The notes beneath the pieces are model-generated. The model did not search any database, was not told where the DNA came from, and worked only from the letters and a program-made list of their open reading frames with translations. This document shows positions 38,320 to 46,936 of a DNA stretch of 64,000 nt, one piece after another. Origin of the DNA: Janibacter sp. A1S7 (GTDB taxonomy: Bacteria; Actinomycetota; Actinomycetes; Actinomycetales; Dermatophilaceae); contig NZ_CP144913.1 in assembly GCF_037198315.1 (NCBI RefSeq), positions 2,480,001 through 2,544,000 of the forward strand. Reading direction: 5' to 3'. Within the stretch, counting starts at the first letter, position 1; every line of letters starts with the position of its first letter. The position numbers were made by a program, and so were the translations under genes.

Positions 38320-39570
38320 ATGCCCCGTGTGGATCTGACGACCGTGCGCTGGCTGGCCTCCCCGGAGGGCCATGCCGCCCTGCACGATCTCCCGGACTAC
38401 CGGGAGGCCGACGCCGTGGCACAGATCGGCGCGCTGCGGGCCCGGGGCCGCACCGCCGAGCAGGCCGCCGCGCTGATGACCCAGAAGCGCCTGCGGGCAC
38501 GGGCGCAGGAGAAGTTCGGCGAGTTCGCCGAGGGCATGCTGTTCACCCCCGACGGGCTGGAGCAGGCCAGCCGTCTCGAGGTCGCCGCCACCCACGCCGG
38601 CCGGTACGCGGCCGCCAGCCTGGCGACCGTCCACGACCTCGGCTGCGGCATCGGCTCCGACGCGATGGCCATGAGCGCCCTGGGCGTGACCGTGCATGCC
38701 GTCGACGCCGACCCGCTCACCGCGGCCCTGGCCGACATCAACCTGCGTCCGTGGCCGGACAGTCGCGCCCGCACCGGGGTGGCGGAGGACTTCGACCCTC
38801 CGGTCGATCCGCTGCACGCCCGCGCCGGCGTCTGGCTCGACCCGGCTCGCCGCACACCCGGCGTCGCCGACCGTCATGGCCGTACCCGCCGCGTGTTCCG
38901 GCTTGACGAGATCTCGCCGTCCTGGGACTTCGTGCTCTCCGTCGCCCGTGACGTGCCGGCGACCGGCGCCAAGCTGAGCCCCTCCCTTCCCCATGACATC
39001 CCACCACTGGGGACCGAGGCGCAGTGGCTCTCCTGGCAGGGCACCGTGCTGGAGTGCACCGTCTGGTGGGGTCCCCTGGTGAAGGAGGCCGGCCGGAGTG
39101 CCCGCGTCCTGCGCCGGGGCATCCCCCCGGTCGAGGTCGACGAGCGCAGCTGCGAGGAGGACCCGCCTCGGGCGACCTCGCTGGCCGACACCGGTCGGTG
39201 GCTGTACGAGGCCGACCGGGCGGTCGTGCGGGCGGGCCTGATCGGGACCGTCACCGGTGCCGTGTCCGGCGCGGAACTCGAGCCGGGCCTGGGGTACGTC
39301 TCGAGCGATCTGGAGATCGACCTGGGGCACGCCCGCCGGTTCGAGGTGCTGGAAGCCATGCCCTTCTCCGTCAAGACCCTGCGTGCGTGGCTGCGGGAGC
39401 ACGGCATCACCGGCCTGACGATCAAGAAGCGGGGGATCCGGCTCGACGAGGACCAGCTACGCCGCCAACTGAAGATCGGTCGGGGCGCCGGGGACGGTGC
39501 GAGCGCCACCATCGTGCTCACCCGCGTCGCCGGCGCCCAGACGGTGCTCGTCGTGTCCCCCGCCGGCTGA
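38320..39570 (+). CDS. Class I methyltransferase with C-terminal THUMP-like domain
   Basis: A 416-aa SAM-dependent methyltransferase. The SAM site is VHDLGCGIGSDAMAMSALGV near residue 103, an acidic motif II AVDADPL follows, and WLDPARRT (near 183) resembles the catalytic DPPR/DPAR loop of base-modifying enzymes. The last 80 residues (FEVLEAMPFSVKTLRAWLREHGITGLTIKKRG) match the THUMP-like domain seen in actinobacterial proteins of this type. The substrate is probably RNA but is not established. GAGGGG precedes ATG 38320. It diverges from groES across the CIRCE region. Confidence 0.85.
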   Translation: MPRVDLTTVRWLASPEGHAALHDLPDYREADAVAQIGALRARGRTAEQAAALMTQKRLRARAQEKFGEFAEGMLFTPDGLEQASRLEVAATHAGRYAAASLATVHDLGCGIGSDAMAMSALGVTVHAVDADPLTAALADINLRPWPDSRARTGVAEDFDPPVDPLHARAGVWLDPARRTPGVADRHGRTRRVFRLDEISPSWDFVLSVARDVPATGAKLSPSLPHDIPPLGTEAQWLSWQGTVLECTVWWGPLVKEAGRSARVLRRGIPPVEVDERSCEEDPPRATSLADTGRWLYEADRAVVRAGLIGTVTGAVSGAELEPGLGYVSSDLEIDLGHARRFEVLEAMPFSVKTLRAWLREHGITGLTIKKRGIRLDEDQLRRQLKIGRGAGDGASATIVLTRVAGAQTVLVVSPAG

Positions 39571-39592
39571 GTGCCGCGGGTAGCGTTCGGAC

Positions 39593-40849
39593 ATGCCCCG
39601 TCGTCACCACCTGCCCCGCGTCGCCGCCGGCGCGGCCGTGCTCGCCCTCCTCGGGTGCGGCGGGTCCGGCAACTCGAACCCGACCGGCACGAGTGGCTCA
39701 TCCAGCGCGTCCGGGTCCTCCTCGGCCTCGTCCTCGGGCAGTTCGTCCTCGTCCGCGTCATCGGGCGGCACCTCTCCCTCCGCCTCATCCTCCGACCCCC
39801 GGACCAGCGCGTGCGTCGCCGACGTGCGGGAGGCGATGACGCCGACGCAACAGGCGGGTCAACTGCTCATGGCGGCGATGTACCCCGGCTCCGCGACGAG
39901 TCTGGACCCCTACATCGACGACCAGGGTCTGGGCTCGATGCTCTACCTCGGAGGGTGGCAGGGCTCGTCGGCCGTCGAGGCAGCGAGCAGTCACCTCCAG
40001 CAGGTCGCGCCCACCATCGATGGGACGACGGTCGGCATGCTCGTCTCCGCCGACCAGGAGGGCGGCCAGGTCCAGCAGTTCACCGGGGCCGGCTTCTCAT
40101 CCATTCCCTCCGGCCTGGACCAGGCACGGCTGCCCGACCTGCGTTCCTCCGCGAAGGGGTGGGGAGCCGAGCTCGCCTCTGTCGGCGTCGACGTCAACCT
40201 CGCTCCTGTCGCCGACACCGTCCCCGCCTCCGTCGGCCGGGCCAACGAACCGATCGGCCAGTGGGGTCGGGAGTACGGCTCGACCCCGCAGGTGGCCGGG
40301 GCGGGAGCGCTCGCCTTCGCGCAGGGGATGCAGGACGCCGGCGTGGAGCCGACCGTCAAGCACTTCCCCGGCATCGGCCGGATCACCGGCAACCCCGATC
40401 TGACGGCGCAGGGCATCACCGACGACGAGATGACCACTGACGACCCACAGTTGGCCGCCTTCAAGACGGTCATCGACGGCGGCACGAACATCGTCATGGT
40501 CGGCTCCGCGCGCTACGCCAAGATCGACCCGGGCACCCCGGCGGTCTTCTCCGAACGGATCATCGAGGGGATGCTGCGCCGCGGCCTCGACTTCGACGGG
40601 GTGGTCATCACCGACGACGTGGGCGCCGCGGCGGCGGTCCAGGCCACGTCGGTCGCGCAGCGAGCGACGCGATTCATCGCCGCCGGGGGCGACATCGTGC
40701 TCACCGTCGAGCCGGACCAGGTGCCGACGATGACCTCCGCGATCGTGGAGGAGGCGAAGGGGGATCCCGCCTTCGCCGATCAGGTCCAGCGCTCGGTGAC
40801 CCGCGTCCTGGCGCTCAAGGAGGACATGGGCCTGCTGATCTGCGGCTAA
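39593..40849 (+). CDS. GH3-family lipoprotein (NagZ/LpqI-like)
   Basis: A 418-aa lipoprotein with a clear lipobox LALLGC (lipidated Cys22), a Ser/Gly/Thr-rich linker (about 24-70) and a GH3 N-terminal barrel. It has SADQEGGQVQQFTG, VNLAPVADT, the KHFPG segment and GVVITDD, which supplies the Asp nucleophile. NagZ enzymes release GlcNAc from muropeptides. Here the loop after KHFPG reads GIGRITGNPDL, so the Asp-x-His acid/base dyad of NagZ is not seen; this variant also appears in other actinobacterial GH3 lipoproteins, so activity or mechanism may differ. TAGCGT stands six bases before ATG 39593. A perfect terminator follows. Confidence 0.85.
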   Translation: MPRRHHLPRVAAGAAVLALLGCGGSGNSNPTGTSGSSSASGSSSASSSGSSSSSASSGGTSPSASSSDPRTSACVADVREAMTPTQQAGQLLMAAMYPGSATSLDPYIDDQGLGSMLYLGGWQGSSAVEAASSHLQQVAPTIDGTTVGMLVSADQEGGQVQQFTGAGFSSIPSGLDQARLPDLRSSAKGWGAELASVGVDVNLAPVADTVPASVGRANEPIGQWGREYGSTPQVAGAGALAFAQGMQDAGVEPTVKHFPGIGRITGNPDLTAQGITDDEMTTDDPQLAAFKTVIDGGTNIVMVGSARYAKIDPGTPAVFSERIIEGMLRRGLDFDGVVITDDVGAAAAVQATSVAQRATRFIAAGGDIVLTVEPDQVPTMTSAIVEEAKGDPAFADQVQRSVTRVLALKEDMGLLICG

Positions 40850-40865
40850 CTGCCCCTGAACGAGA

Positions 40866-40897
40866 GCGAGCCCCGGTCCGATCGGACCGGGGCTCGC
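40866..40897. terminator. Perfect palindromic terminator between the GH3 gene and proX
   Basis: A 32-base perfect palindrome (arms GCGAGCCCCGGTCCG, 40866-40880, and its complement 40883-40897) between convergent genes; serves both directions. Confidence 0.9.
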
Positions 40898-40918
40898 GCG
40901 TGCTGCGGGAAGAGGGTC

Positions 40919-41842
40919 CTACTTCTTCTCGGTCAGCTCGGTCTCGAAGGCCTCGGGGTACTCCTCGACGAACGCGTCGATGGCCTCGGTCTCCTTGCCC
41001 TCGCCGTACTCGTTGACGACCATGTCCTCGAGCGCGCCGTACTGCTCGTCGTCGAGCTTGATGCCCGCGATCAGCTCGGCCGCCTCGGGGAAGTCCTCGG
41101 AGAAGGTCTCCGAGCCGAGGAAGTGCAGGGCCTCGGGCTCACCGAGAGCGCCCTTGGGGTCCTTGAGGTCGCGCACCGGGAAGGCGCTGTTGGCCCAGAA
41201 GGGGCGCCACAGGGTGACGACGATCTCCTCCTCGGCGTCGGTGGCCTTCTTCAGCTCGGCGAGCATGCCCGTGGTCGAGGAGGTCACCAGCTCGAAGTCG
41301 CTCCCCAGGCCGTAGTCCGGGATGACGCTGTCCTTGGTGGCCTTGGTCAGGCCGGCGCCCGGTTCGATGCCGATGATCTTGCCGTCCAGCTCGTCGGCGT
41401 GGTCCGGCAGGTCGGCGATCGACTGCATCTCGCTGTACTCCGGCACCGCGAAGGTCAGCTTCGCGTTGTCGTAGTAGGCGCCGACGTCCTCGATCTTGTC
41501 GCCGTACTCCTCCATGTAGGAGGCGTGGGTCACCTCCGGCCATGCGGAGGGGTACATGTCCACATCACCCTTGGACAGGGCGGTGTACAGCGGGCCGGCC
41601 TCGGTGAGGGTCTGCATCTCGACCTCGTAACCGGCCTTGGTCAGCTGGTCCTCGAGGAGATAAGCGGTGGACAGTCCGTCGGTCCAGGAGGGGATGAAGC
41701 CCAGGGTGATGGTGCCCTTTGCCTCTCCCTCGCCCCCGGAGCCGGAGTCTCCGCTGTCGCTGTCGCCACAGGCGGCGAGCGTGAGCGCCAGGGTGGAGGC
41801 GGCCGTGGCGGCGAGGGCCCTGCGAGTGAATCGCGTGTTCAT
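40919..41842 (-). CDS. proX: Glycine betaine/proline ABC transporter, substrate-binding lipoprotein
   Basis: A 307-aa binding protein of the OpuAC/ProX family for quaternary ammonium osmoprotectants. The N-terminal lipobox is LTLAAC (Cys25) after a twin-Arg-like start (TRRALAATAA), followed by an acidic Ser/Gly linker. The fold is recognisable from ITLGFIPSWTDGLSTAYLLEDQL, MYPSAWPEVTH and LWRPFWANSAFPV; the Trp residues would form the aromatic cage for the trimethylammonium group. It is last in the operon proV-proW-proX, 72 bases after proW. Confidence 0.9.
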   Translation of the reverse strand: MNTRFTRRALAATAASTLALTLAACGDSDSGDSGSGGEGEAKGTITLGFIPSWTDGLSTAYLLEDQLTKAGYEVEMQTLTEAGPLYTALSKGDVDMYPSAWPEVTHASYMEEYGDKIEDVGAYYDNAKLTFAVPEYSEMQSIADLPDHADELDGKIIGIEPGAGLTKATKDSVIPDYGLGSDFELVTSSTTGMLAELKKATDAEEEIVVTLWRPFWANSAFPVRDLKDPKGALGEPEALHFLGSETFSEDFPEAAELIAGIKLDDEQYGALEDMVVNEYGEGKETEAIDAFVEEYPEAFETELTEKK

Positions 41843-41914
41843 CGGTGTGTCCTTTCGTGTGACGCCACCGCAGAGGCGGTGAAGTCGGTGTCACCGGCAC
41901 GGTGCCGGTCGGGG

Positions 41915-42805
41915 TCAGGAGCGGCTGAAGGTCTTGCGCAGCAGACGTCGGAGTGAGCCGGGGTACTCGCCCGGGTCACCGAGGGCGGCGGTCGTGCGGT
42001 CGAGGAAGATCGCCAGGATCACCACGCCCAGACCGGCCTCGACACCCTTGGGGATGTTCAGGGTCGAGATCGCGGAGACGACCTCCTTGCCCAGGCCGTC
42101 GGCGCCGACCATGCCGGCGATGACGACCATCGACAGGGCGAGCATGATCACCTGGTTGACCCCGGCCATGATGGTCGGCAGCGCCAGCGGCAACTGGATG
42201 CCGCGCAGGATCTGTCGTGGCGTGGCACCGAATGCGGCGCCGGCCTCGACCGTCTCCGAGTCGACCTGGCGGATGCCCAGCTCGGTCAACCGCACTCCCG
42301 GGGGGAGGGAGAAGATCACGGTGGCCACGACGCCGGGGACGGCGCCGACGCTGAAGAAGATGATCGCCGGGATCAGGTAGACGAAGGCGGGCATCGTCTG
42401 CATGAAGTCCAGCAGCGGCCGGATGGCGGTGCTCACACCGGGACTGCGGGCTGCGGCGATGCCGATGGGGATGGCGATGACGACCGCGACCAGCGTGGCG
42501 ATGATCACCAGCGACAGCGTCAGCATCGCGTTGTTCCACTGCCCCATGGCGGCGATGAGCACGAATCCGATCGGCGTCGCGATGGCGAACTGCCAGGACC
42601 GCGCCAGCCAGGCGATGAGCGTGAAGACGAGGACCATCACCCATGCGGGTGGTGTCAGCAGGACCGTGTTCAGCGAGTCCACGAGCCACCCGACCACGAG
42701 GCTGATGAAGTCGAAGACGGCGGAGAAGTTCGTGGTCAGCCAGTCGATGATCGACTCGGCCCACTCGCCGACGTGCACGCGGGGGAACATCGTCTCGTCC
42801 TCCAT
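41915..42805 (-). CDS. proW: Glycine betaine/proline ABC transporter, permease
   Basis: A 296-aa inner-membrane permease with six to seven spans, starting with an amphipathic segment (VGEWAESIIDWLTTNFSAVFDFI) as in ProW/OpuAB. The conserved coupling EAA loop is EAGAAFGATPRQILRGIQLPLALPTIMAGVNQ (near 186-217). ATG 42805 shares one base with the TGA of proV, so the subunits are coupled. It imports compatible solutes under osmotic stress. Regulation by the ATPase CBS domains is known in related OpuA systems. Confidence 0.92.
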   Translation of the reverse strand: MEDETMFPRVHVGEWAESIIDWLTTNFSAVFDFISLVVGWLVDSLNTVLLTPPAWVMVLVFTLIAWLARSWQFAIATPIGFVLIAAMGQWNNAMLTLSLVIIATLVAVVIAIPIGIAAARSPGVSTAIRPLLDFMQTMPAFVYLIPAIIFFSVGAVPGVVATVIFSLPPGVRLTELGIRQVDSETVEAGAAFGATPRQILRGIQLPLALPTIMAGVNQVIMLALSMVVIAGMVGADGLGKEVVSAISTLNIPKGVEAGLGVVILAIFLDRTTAALGDPGEYPGSLRRLLRKTFSRS

Positions 42806-44034
42806 CAGCGCACCCCCTCACCGATCGTGGATGGCACCGAGGACTGTCCACCGTTGTCCGTGGAGCTCGACGCGGCTGCCAGCAGGGTCACGTGGGGAAT
42901 CGTGCCGAGGACCCGGTCGTGCTCGTCGACGACGACCACCGGGCTGTTGGCGTCGGAGGCGTCGCGGAACATGTCCGCCAGCAGGGTCGTCGGGGTCGCA
43001 GTGGCCACCTGGTCCCGTGGGATCACCGGCAACATGTCCCGGCGCTCACGGACGGCGGCTGCCACACCCGCTTCGTGGACCATGCCGACCAGGGTGCGGT
43101 CCCGTCCGACGACGACCAGCCACGAGGTCTGGGTCTCGCGCATGAGCTTCTGCGCCACGAGTGGCCCCTGCTCGGGGCCGATGATGACCGGCGGGCTCTC
43201 CATGATCCCGTCCGCGGTGATCACCCGGCTGCGATCGACGTCCTGGACGAACTGCGCGACGTAGTTGTTGGCGGGGTCGTTGAGGATCTGCTCGGCCGTA
43301 CCGATCTGCTCGATCCGTCCGTCGCGCATCATCGCGATGCGGTCGCCCAGACGCATCGCCTCGTTGAGGTCGTGCGTGATGAACAGGACCGTCTTGTCCA
43401 GCCGGTTCTGCAGCTCGACGAGCTTGTCCTGCATCTCCCGACGGATCAGCGGGTCCAGGGCACTGAACGCCTCGTCCATCAGCATGATGTCGGTGCCGGC
43501 GGCCAGGGCGCGAGCGAGGCCGACGCGCTGGCGCATCCCCCCGGAGAGCTCGCCGGGCTTGTACCCGGCCCAGCCCCCGAGGTCGACCATGTCCAGGGCC
43601 TCTTCTGCCTTGGCCTGGCGGTCGGCGCGGTTGACTCCCTGCACCTCGAGTGCGTAGGCGGCGTTCTCCCCGACAGTGCGGTGGGGCATCAGCGCGAAGT
43701 GCTGGAAGACCATGCTGACGTTCTCCCGGCGCACGCGACGCAGGTGCTCGCCCTTGGCGCGGGTGACGTTGGTGTCACCGATGTGGACCTCGCCCGAGGT
43801 CGGCTGCAGCAGACCGTTGACCATGCGGATCAGGGTCGACTTGCCGGATCCGGACAGGCCCATGACGACGAAGATCTCTCCCGGGTCGACCGAGAAGGAT
43901 GCGTCGATCACCGCCGCGGTCAGGCCCATCGAGCGCAATTCACCGCGGTCGGTCCCTTGCTGGAGCGCTTGCACTCCTCGTTCGGGTCTGCGCCCGAACA
44001 CCTTGTACAGGTTGTTCGCCGTGATCGAAGCCAC
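42805..44034 (-). CDS. proV: Glycine betaine/proline ABC transporter, ATP-binding subunit with CBS pair
   Basis: A 409-aa ATPase. Walker A is GLSGSGKST (near 58), the signature LSGGMRQRVGLARAL is near 160, and Walker B is IMLMDEAFSALD. The C-terminal 120 residues (about 280-400) form a tandem CBS module (LVAQKLMRETQTSWLVVVGRDRTLVG...) that senses ionic strength or c-di-AMP in OpuA homologues. It is first in the operon; the 139-base gap before it (44035-44173) is A+T-richer and holds TTGC-TTAC-GCAA (a short palindrome) near 44102-44113, a possible promoter or operator site, but I cannot assign a factor. Confidence 0.93.
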   Translation of the reverse strand: MASITANNLYKVFGRRPERGVQALQQGTDRGELRSMGLTAAVIDASFSVDPGEIFVVMGLSGSGKSTLIRMVNGLLQPTSGEVHIGDTNVTRAKGEHLRRVRRENVSMVFQHFALMPHRTVGENAAYALEVQGVNRADRQAKAEEALDMVDLGGWAGYKPGELSGGMRQRVGLARALAAGTDIMLMDEAFSALDPLIRREMQDKLVELQNRLDKTVLFITHDLNEAMRLGDRIAMMRDGRIEQIGTAEQILNDPANNYVAQFVQDVDRSRVITADGIMESPPVIIGPEQGPLVAQKLMRETQTSWLVVVGRDRTLVGMVHEAGVAAAVRERRDMLPVIPRDQVATATPTTLLADMFRDASDANSPVVVVDEHDRVLGTIPHVTLLAAASSSTDNGGQSSVPSTIGEGVR

Positions 44035-44173
44035 ACGTCTCCTCAGTCATCCGTCTGCACACCGGGAGGGCTGACTCGCCCGTGAATCCGGTGTGACTAC
44101 TTGCTTACGCAATCATCATTGATCGGTCAGGCGCACATCGAGAGGCCATTTGTGACCCGAATGGAATCCCGGG

Positions 44174-45259
44174 TCAGTGGTCGTGGTCGACCGCCACGGG
44201 CAGCCCGGTACGCACATCGGTGACCGGCAACGAGCTGTCCGCCGGCAACGAGGGATCGCTCGGCGCGCGTCCCTTGAGCATCAGCTGCGCCCCGAGGCTG
44301 GCAACCATGGCGCCGTTGTCCGTGCACAGGCTACGCCGTGGCACGCGAAGGGCGATCCCCGCCTCCTCGCACCGATGCCGGGCCATCTCCCGCAGTCGGG
44401 AGTTGGCGGCGACGCCGCCGCCGACCTGCAGTGCGGCGACGTCGTGCTCCCGGCACGCGAGCACCGCCTTGCGGGTGAGCACGTCGGTGACCGCCTCCTG
44501 GAAGGACGCGGCGACATCCGCGACCGAGATGTCCCGACCGGCGGCCCGCTCGGCCTCCACCCAACGGGTCACGGCGGTCTTGAGCCCGGAGAAGGAGAAG
44601 TCGAAGCGGTGGCGCTCCATGTCCTTGCGGCTGGTCAGTCCCCGCGGGAAGTCGATGGTGATCTGCCCGTCGCTCGAGGCCCGGTCGATGTGCGGTCCGC
44701 CGGGGAAGGGCAGACCGAGAACGCGGGCGACCTTGTCGAAGGCCTCGCCCGCCGCGTCGTCGATCGTCGACCCGAGGCTGCGGATGTCGTGCGTGACGTC
44801 CGGCACGAGCAGGAGGGAGGAGTGGCCGCCACTGACGAGCATGGCCATCGTCGGCTCCGGCAGCGGCCCGTGCTCGACGATGTCGACGGCGACGTGGCTG
44901 GCGAGGTGGTTGACCCCGTAGAGCGGGGCGCCCAGCGCCACCGACAGCGCCTTGGCGGAGGCGACGCCGACCATGAGTGCGCCGGCCAGGCCGGGCCCGG
45001 CCGTGACCGCGATGCCGTCGAGGTCCGACAGCGCGACACCCGCCTCGCGGCAGGCCTTCTCGATCATCGGGACCATGGCCTCGAGGTGTGCCCGTGAGGC
45101 GACCTCGGGCACGACCCCGCCGAACCGGGCGTGCTCGTCGACGCTCGAGGCGATGGCATCCACGAGCAGCTCGGTTCCGCGGACGATGCCCACGCCGGTC
45201 TCGTCGCACGAGGTCTCGATACCCAGGACGAGGGGCTGGTCGGTGGCCGGACTGCTCAT
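44174..45259 (-). CDS. tsaD: tRNA N6-adenosine threonylcarbamoyltransferase
   Basis: TsaD transfers the threonylcarbamoyl group to A37 of ANN-decoding tRNAs, working with TsaB and TsaE. A 361-aa ASKHA-fold protein: [15 protein letters not shown] at the start, metal-binding His118 and His122 in [11 protein letters not shown], and [12 protein letters not shown]. The end has [15 protein letters not shown], the universal motif. ATG 45259 overlaps the rimI stop as ATGA. It is last in the operon alr-hydrolase-tsaE-tsaB-rimI-tsaD. Confidence 0.97.
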   Translation of the reverse strand: MSSPATDQPLVLGIETSCDETGVGIVRGTELLVDAIASSVDEHARFGGVVPEVASRAHLEAMVPMIEKACREAGVALSDLDGIAVTAGPGLAGALMVGVASAKALSVALGAPLYGVNHLASHVAVDIVEHGPLPEPTMAMLVSGGHSSLLLVPDVTHDIRSLGSTIDDAAGEAFDKVARVLGLPFPGGPHIDRASSDGQITIDFPRGLTSRKDMERHRFDFSFSGLKTAVTRWVEAERAAGRDISVADVAASFQEAVTDVLTRKAVLACREHDVAALQVGGGVAANSRLREMARHRCEEAGIALRVPRRSLCTDNGAMVASLGAQLMLKGRAPSDPSLPADSSLPVTDVRTGLPVAVDHDH

Positions 45260-45726
45260 GTCAACTCCTGGCTCAGGTCGAGGGCGAGGACCAGGGCGTC
45301 GACCCCGTCCGGGTAGTAACCGCGCCGGGTCGCCAGCAGCTCGAAGCCACGAGCCGAGTAGAGGCCACGGGCGGCCGCGTTGTCCGCACGGACCTCGAGC
45401 AGGAGGCGCTGCGCCCCCACGCGGACGGCGCGGTCGACGAGCTCGTCGAGGAGCCGGCGCCCCAGGCCGACGCCGCGGGCCCGGGGCAGCACGGCGATGG
45501 TCATGACGTCGCTGACCCCACCGCCGTGGTCGAGCCCGGCGTAGCCGGCCACTCCCCCTTCGTCCTCGGCGAGGAGGTACTCGCGGCGGGGGCGTCCGGC
45601 GAGCTCACCCCACCATGAGGCCGGGCTCCATGCCTCGGCGCCGAAGAGCTCGACCTCCAGGCCCGCGAGCTGCTCGAGGTCCTGCCAGCGGACCTCGCGC
45701 ACGACCGCCGCCACAGCGGCGCTCAC
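45256..45726 (-). CDS. rimI: Ribosomal protein S18-alanine N-acetyltransferase
   Basis: A 156-aa GNAT enzyme of the RimI type. The acetyl-CoA motif is [20 protein letters not shown] (R-x-x-G-x-G, near residues 77-96), then [29 protein letters not shown], the RimI C-terminal signature with the catalytic Tyr. In many actinomycetes rimI lies between tsaB and tsaD, as here. It overlaps tsaB (45723-45726) and tsaD by four bases each. It acetylates the N-terminus of S18 in E. coli; protein-N-terminal acetylation is the likely role. Confidence 0.93.
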   Translation of the reverse strand: MSAAVAAVVREVRWQDLEQLAGLEVELFGAEAWSPASWWGELAGRPRREYLLAEDEGGVAGYAGLDHGGGVSDVMTIAVLPRARGVGLGRRLLDELVDRAVRVGAQRLLLEVRADNAAARGLYSARGFELLATRRGYYPDGVDALVLALDLSQELT

Positions 45727-46454
45727 TGCTGTGCCTGCGCTTGCTGCCGGCCACCTCGGCGTCGCTGCTGCTGTGGTGGGGTGGCCGGCTTCGGGGCGGC
45801 CGGTGCGGCGGTGTCCGGACGCCGCAGGTAGAGCGGCTCGACGGGCATCTCCGCGCCGGCGGCGATGCGCCGGACCGCGAGCGCTGCGAGGGCGCCGGCG
45901 TCGACGTCGAGCAGGTCGGCTCCGGACAGCTCGACGGCCCGCGGGAACAGCTGCGGGTAGAGAAGGGGGCCCCGCCCGGCGGTGGGCAGGTCACGGGCCG
46001 CGTCGGGCAGGTCGGCGGGCTTGTCCACGGCGGGGCTGGTCAGTGGCTGCGCGTGCCCAGCGGTACAGCGGTAGCGGGCCCAGTAGACCTCCTTGCGACG
46101 GGCGTCCGTGGCGACGAGCAGGTCCCCGTCGTGACCGCCGGCGGCTGCTGCGTCCGCCAGGGCGTCCAACGAGCACACCCCGTGGACGGTGATGTCGCGG
46201 GCGTGGGCGAAGGTCTGGGCGGTCACGAGACCGACGCGCAGGCCGGTGAAGGGGCCCGGGCCGGTGCCGACGGCCACGTGGGTGATCTCGTCCGGGGCGG
46301 TGCCCGCGGTCGCCATGACCTCGATGAGCAGCGGCGCGAGGAGCTCGGTGTGCCGGCGGGCGTCGACGGCGCTGCGGGCGGCGAGGACCTGCTCACCGTC
46401 GTGGACGGCCGCGGTGATCGCCGAGGTGGCCGTGTCCATCGCGAGGACCCTCAT
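45723..46454 (-). CDS. tsaB: tRNA threonylcarbamoyladenosine biosynthesis protein TsaB
   Basis: Non-catalytic partner of TsaD in t6A synthesis (243 aa). MRVLAMDTATSAITAAV at the start and VGTGPGPFTGLRVGLVTAQ (near 72-90) are the TsaB signatures; the second ASKHA lobe is degenerate, as usual. The C-terminus has a Pro/Gln/Arg-rich tail (from about 220) longer than in most homologues and probably disordered. ATG 46454 overlaps the tsaE stop as ATGA; the in-frame extension upstream runs antisense to tsaE and is rejected. Confidence 0.95.
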   Translation of the reverse strand: MRVLAMDTATSAITAAVHDGEQVLAARSAVDARRHTELLAPLLIEVMATAGTAPDEITHVAVGTGPGPFTGLRVGLVTAQTFAHARDITVHGVCSLDALADAAAAGGHDGDLLVATDARRKEVYWARYRCTAGHAQPLTSPAVDKPADLPDAARDLPTAGRGPLLYPQLFPRAVELSGADLLDVDAGALAALAVRRIAAGAEMPVEPLYLRRPDTAAPAAPKPATPPQQQRRRGGRQQAQAQQ

Positions 46455-46936
46455 TCCCTGCTCCCTTCGTCGGACGCCAGCAGCGCCGCGATCGCGATGC
46501 CGTCCCACCGGGGGCCGACGGCCTGCACCTCCATGGTGCGCGACTCCGTCACGGGGTCCGCGACGAGCGTGATCTCCAGCCGGTCCTCGGCCAGGCCCTC
46601 CGCCAGGCCGGCCCCCCACTCGACGACGGTCACGGCGTCGTCGAGGTCTGCGTCGAGGTCGAGGTCGTCCAGCTCGGCGATCCCGCCGAGGCGGTAGGCA
46701 TCGGCGTGCACCAGCTCGGGTCCCCCGACGAGCGAGGGGTGGATCCGGGCGATGACGAAGGTCGGCGAGGTCACCGACCCGCGCACGCCCAGACCGTCGC
46801 CCAGGCCCCGGGTGAAGGTGGTCTTGCCGGCGCCGAGGCCACCGGAGAGCACCACGAGGTCACCGGCGCGCAGCAGCCCGGCCAGTCGTCGACCGGCGTC
46901 GATGGTCGCGTCCGCGTCGGGCAGCACCAGCATCAT
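46451..46936 (-). CDS. tsaE: tRNA threonylcarbamoyladenosine biosynthesis ATPase TsaE
   Basis: A 161-aa P-loop ATPase that resets the TsaB-TsaD complex. Walker A is GGLGAGKTTFTRG (near 33-45), followed by SPTFVIARIHP and LVHADAYRL, then the Walker-B-like VTVVEWGAGL. Start ATG 46936 (MMLVLPDAD) overlaps the hydrolase stop as ATGA; the second ATG at 46933 is also possible. Part of the continuous alr-to-tsaD operon. Confidence 0.95.
   Translation of the reverse strand: MMLVLPDADATIDAGRRLAGLLRAGDLVVLSGGLGAGKTTFTRGLGDGLGVRGSVTSPTFVIARIHPSLVGGPELVHADAYRLGGIAELDDLDLDADLDDAVTVVEWGAGLAEGLAEDRLEITLVADPVTESRTMEVQAVGPRWDGIAIAALLASDEGSRE

Noticed and set aside
44035..44173. Assigned osmotic-stress operator upstream of proV
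   Set aside because: A short TTGC-TTAC-GCAA palindrome is present, but neither its consensus nor a clean -35/-10 pair supports a named regulator.
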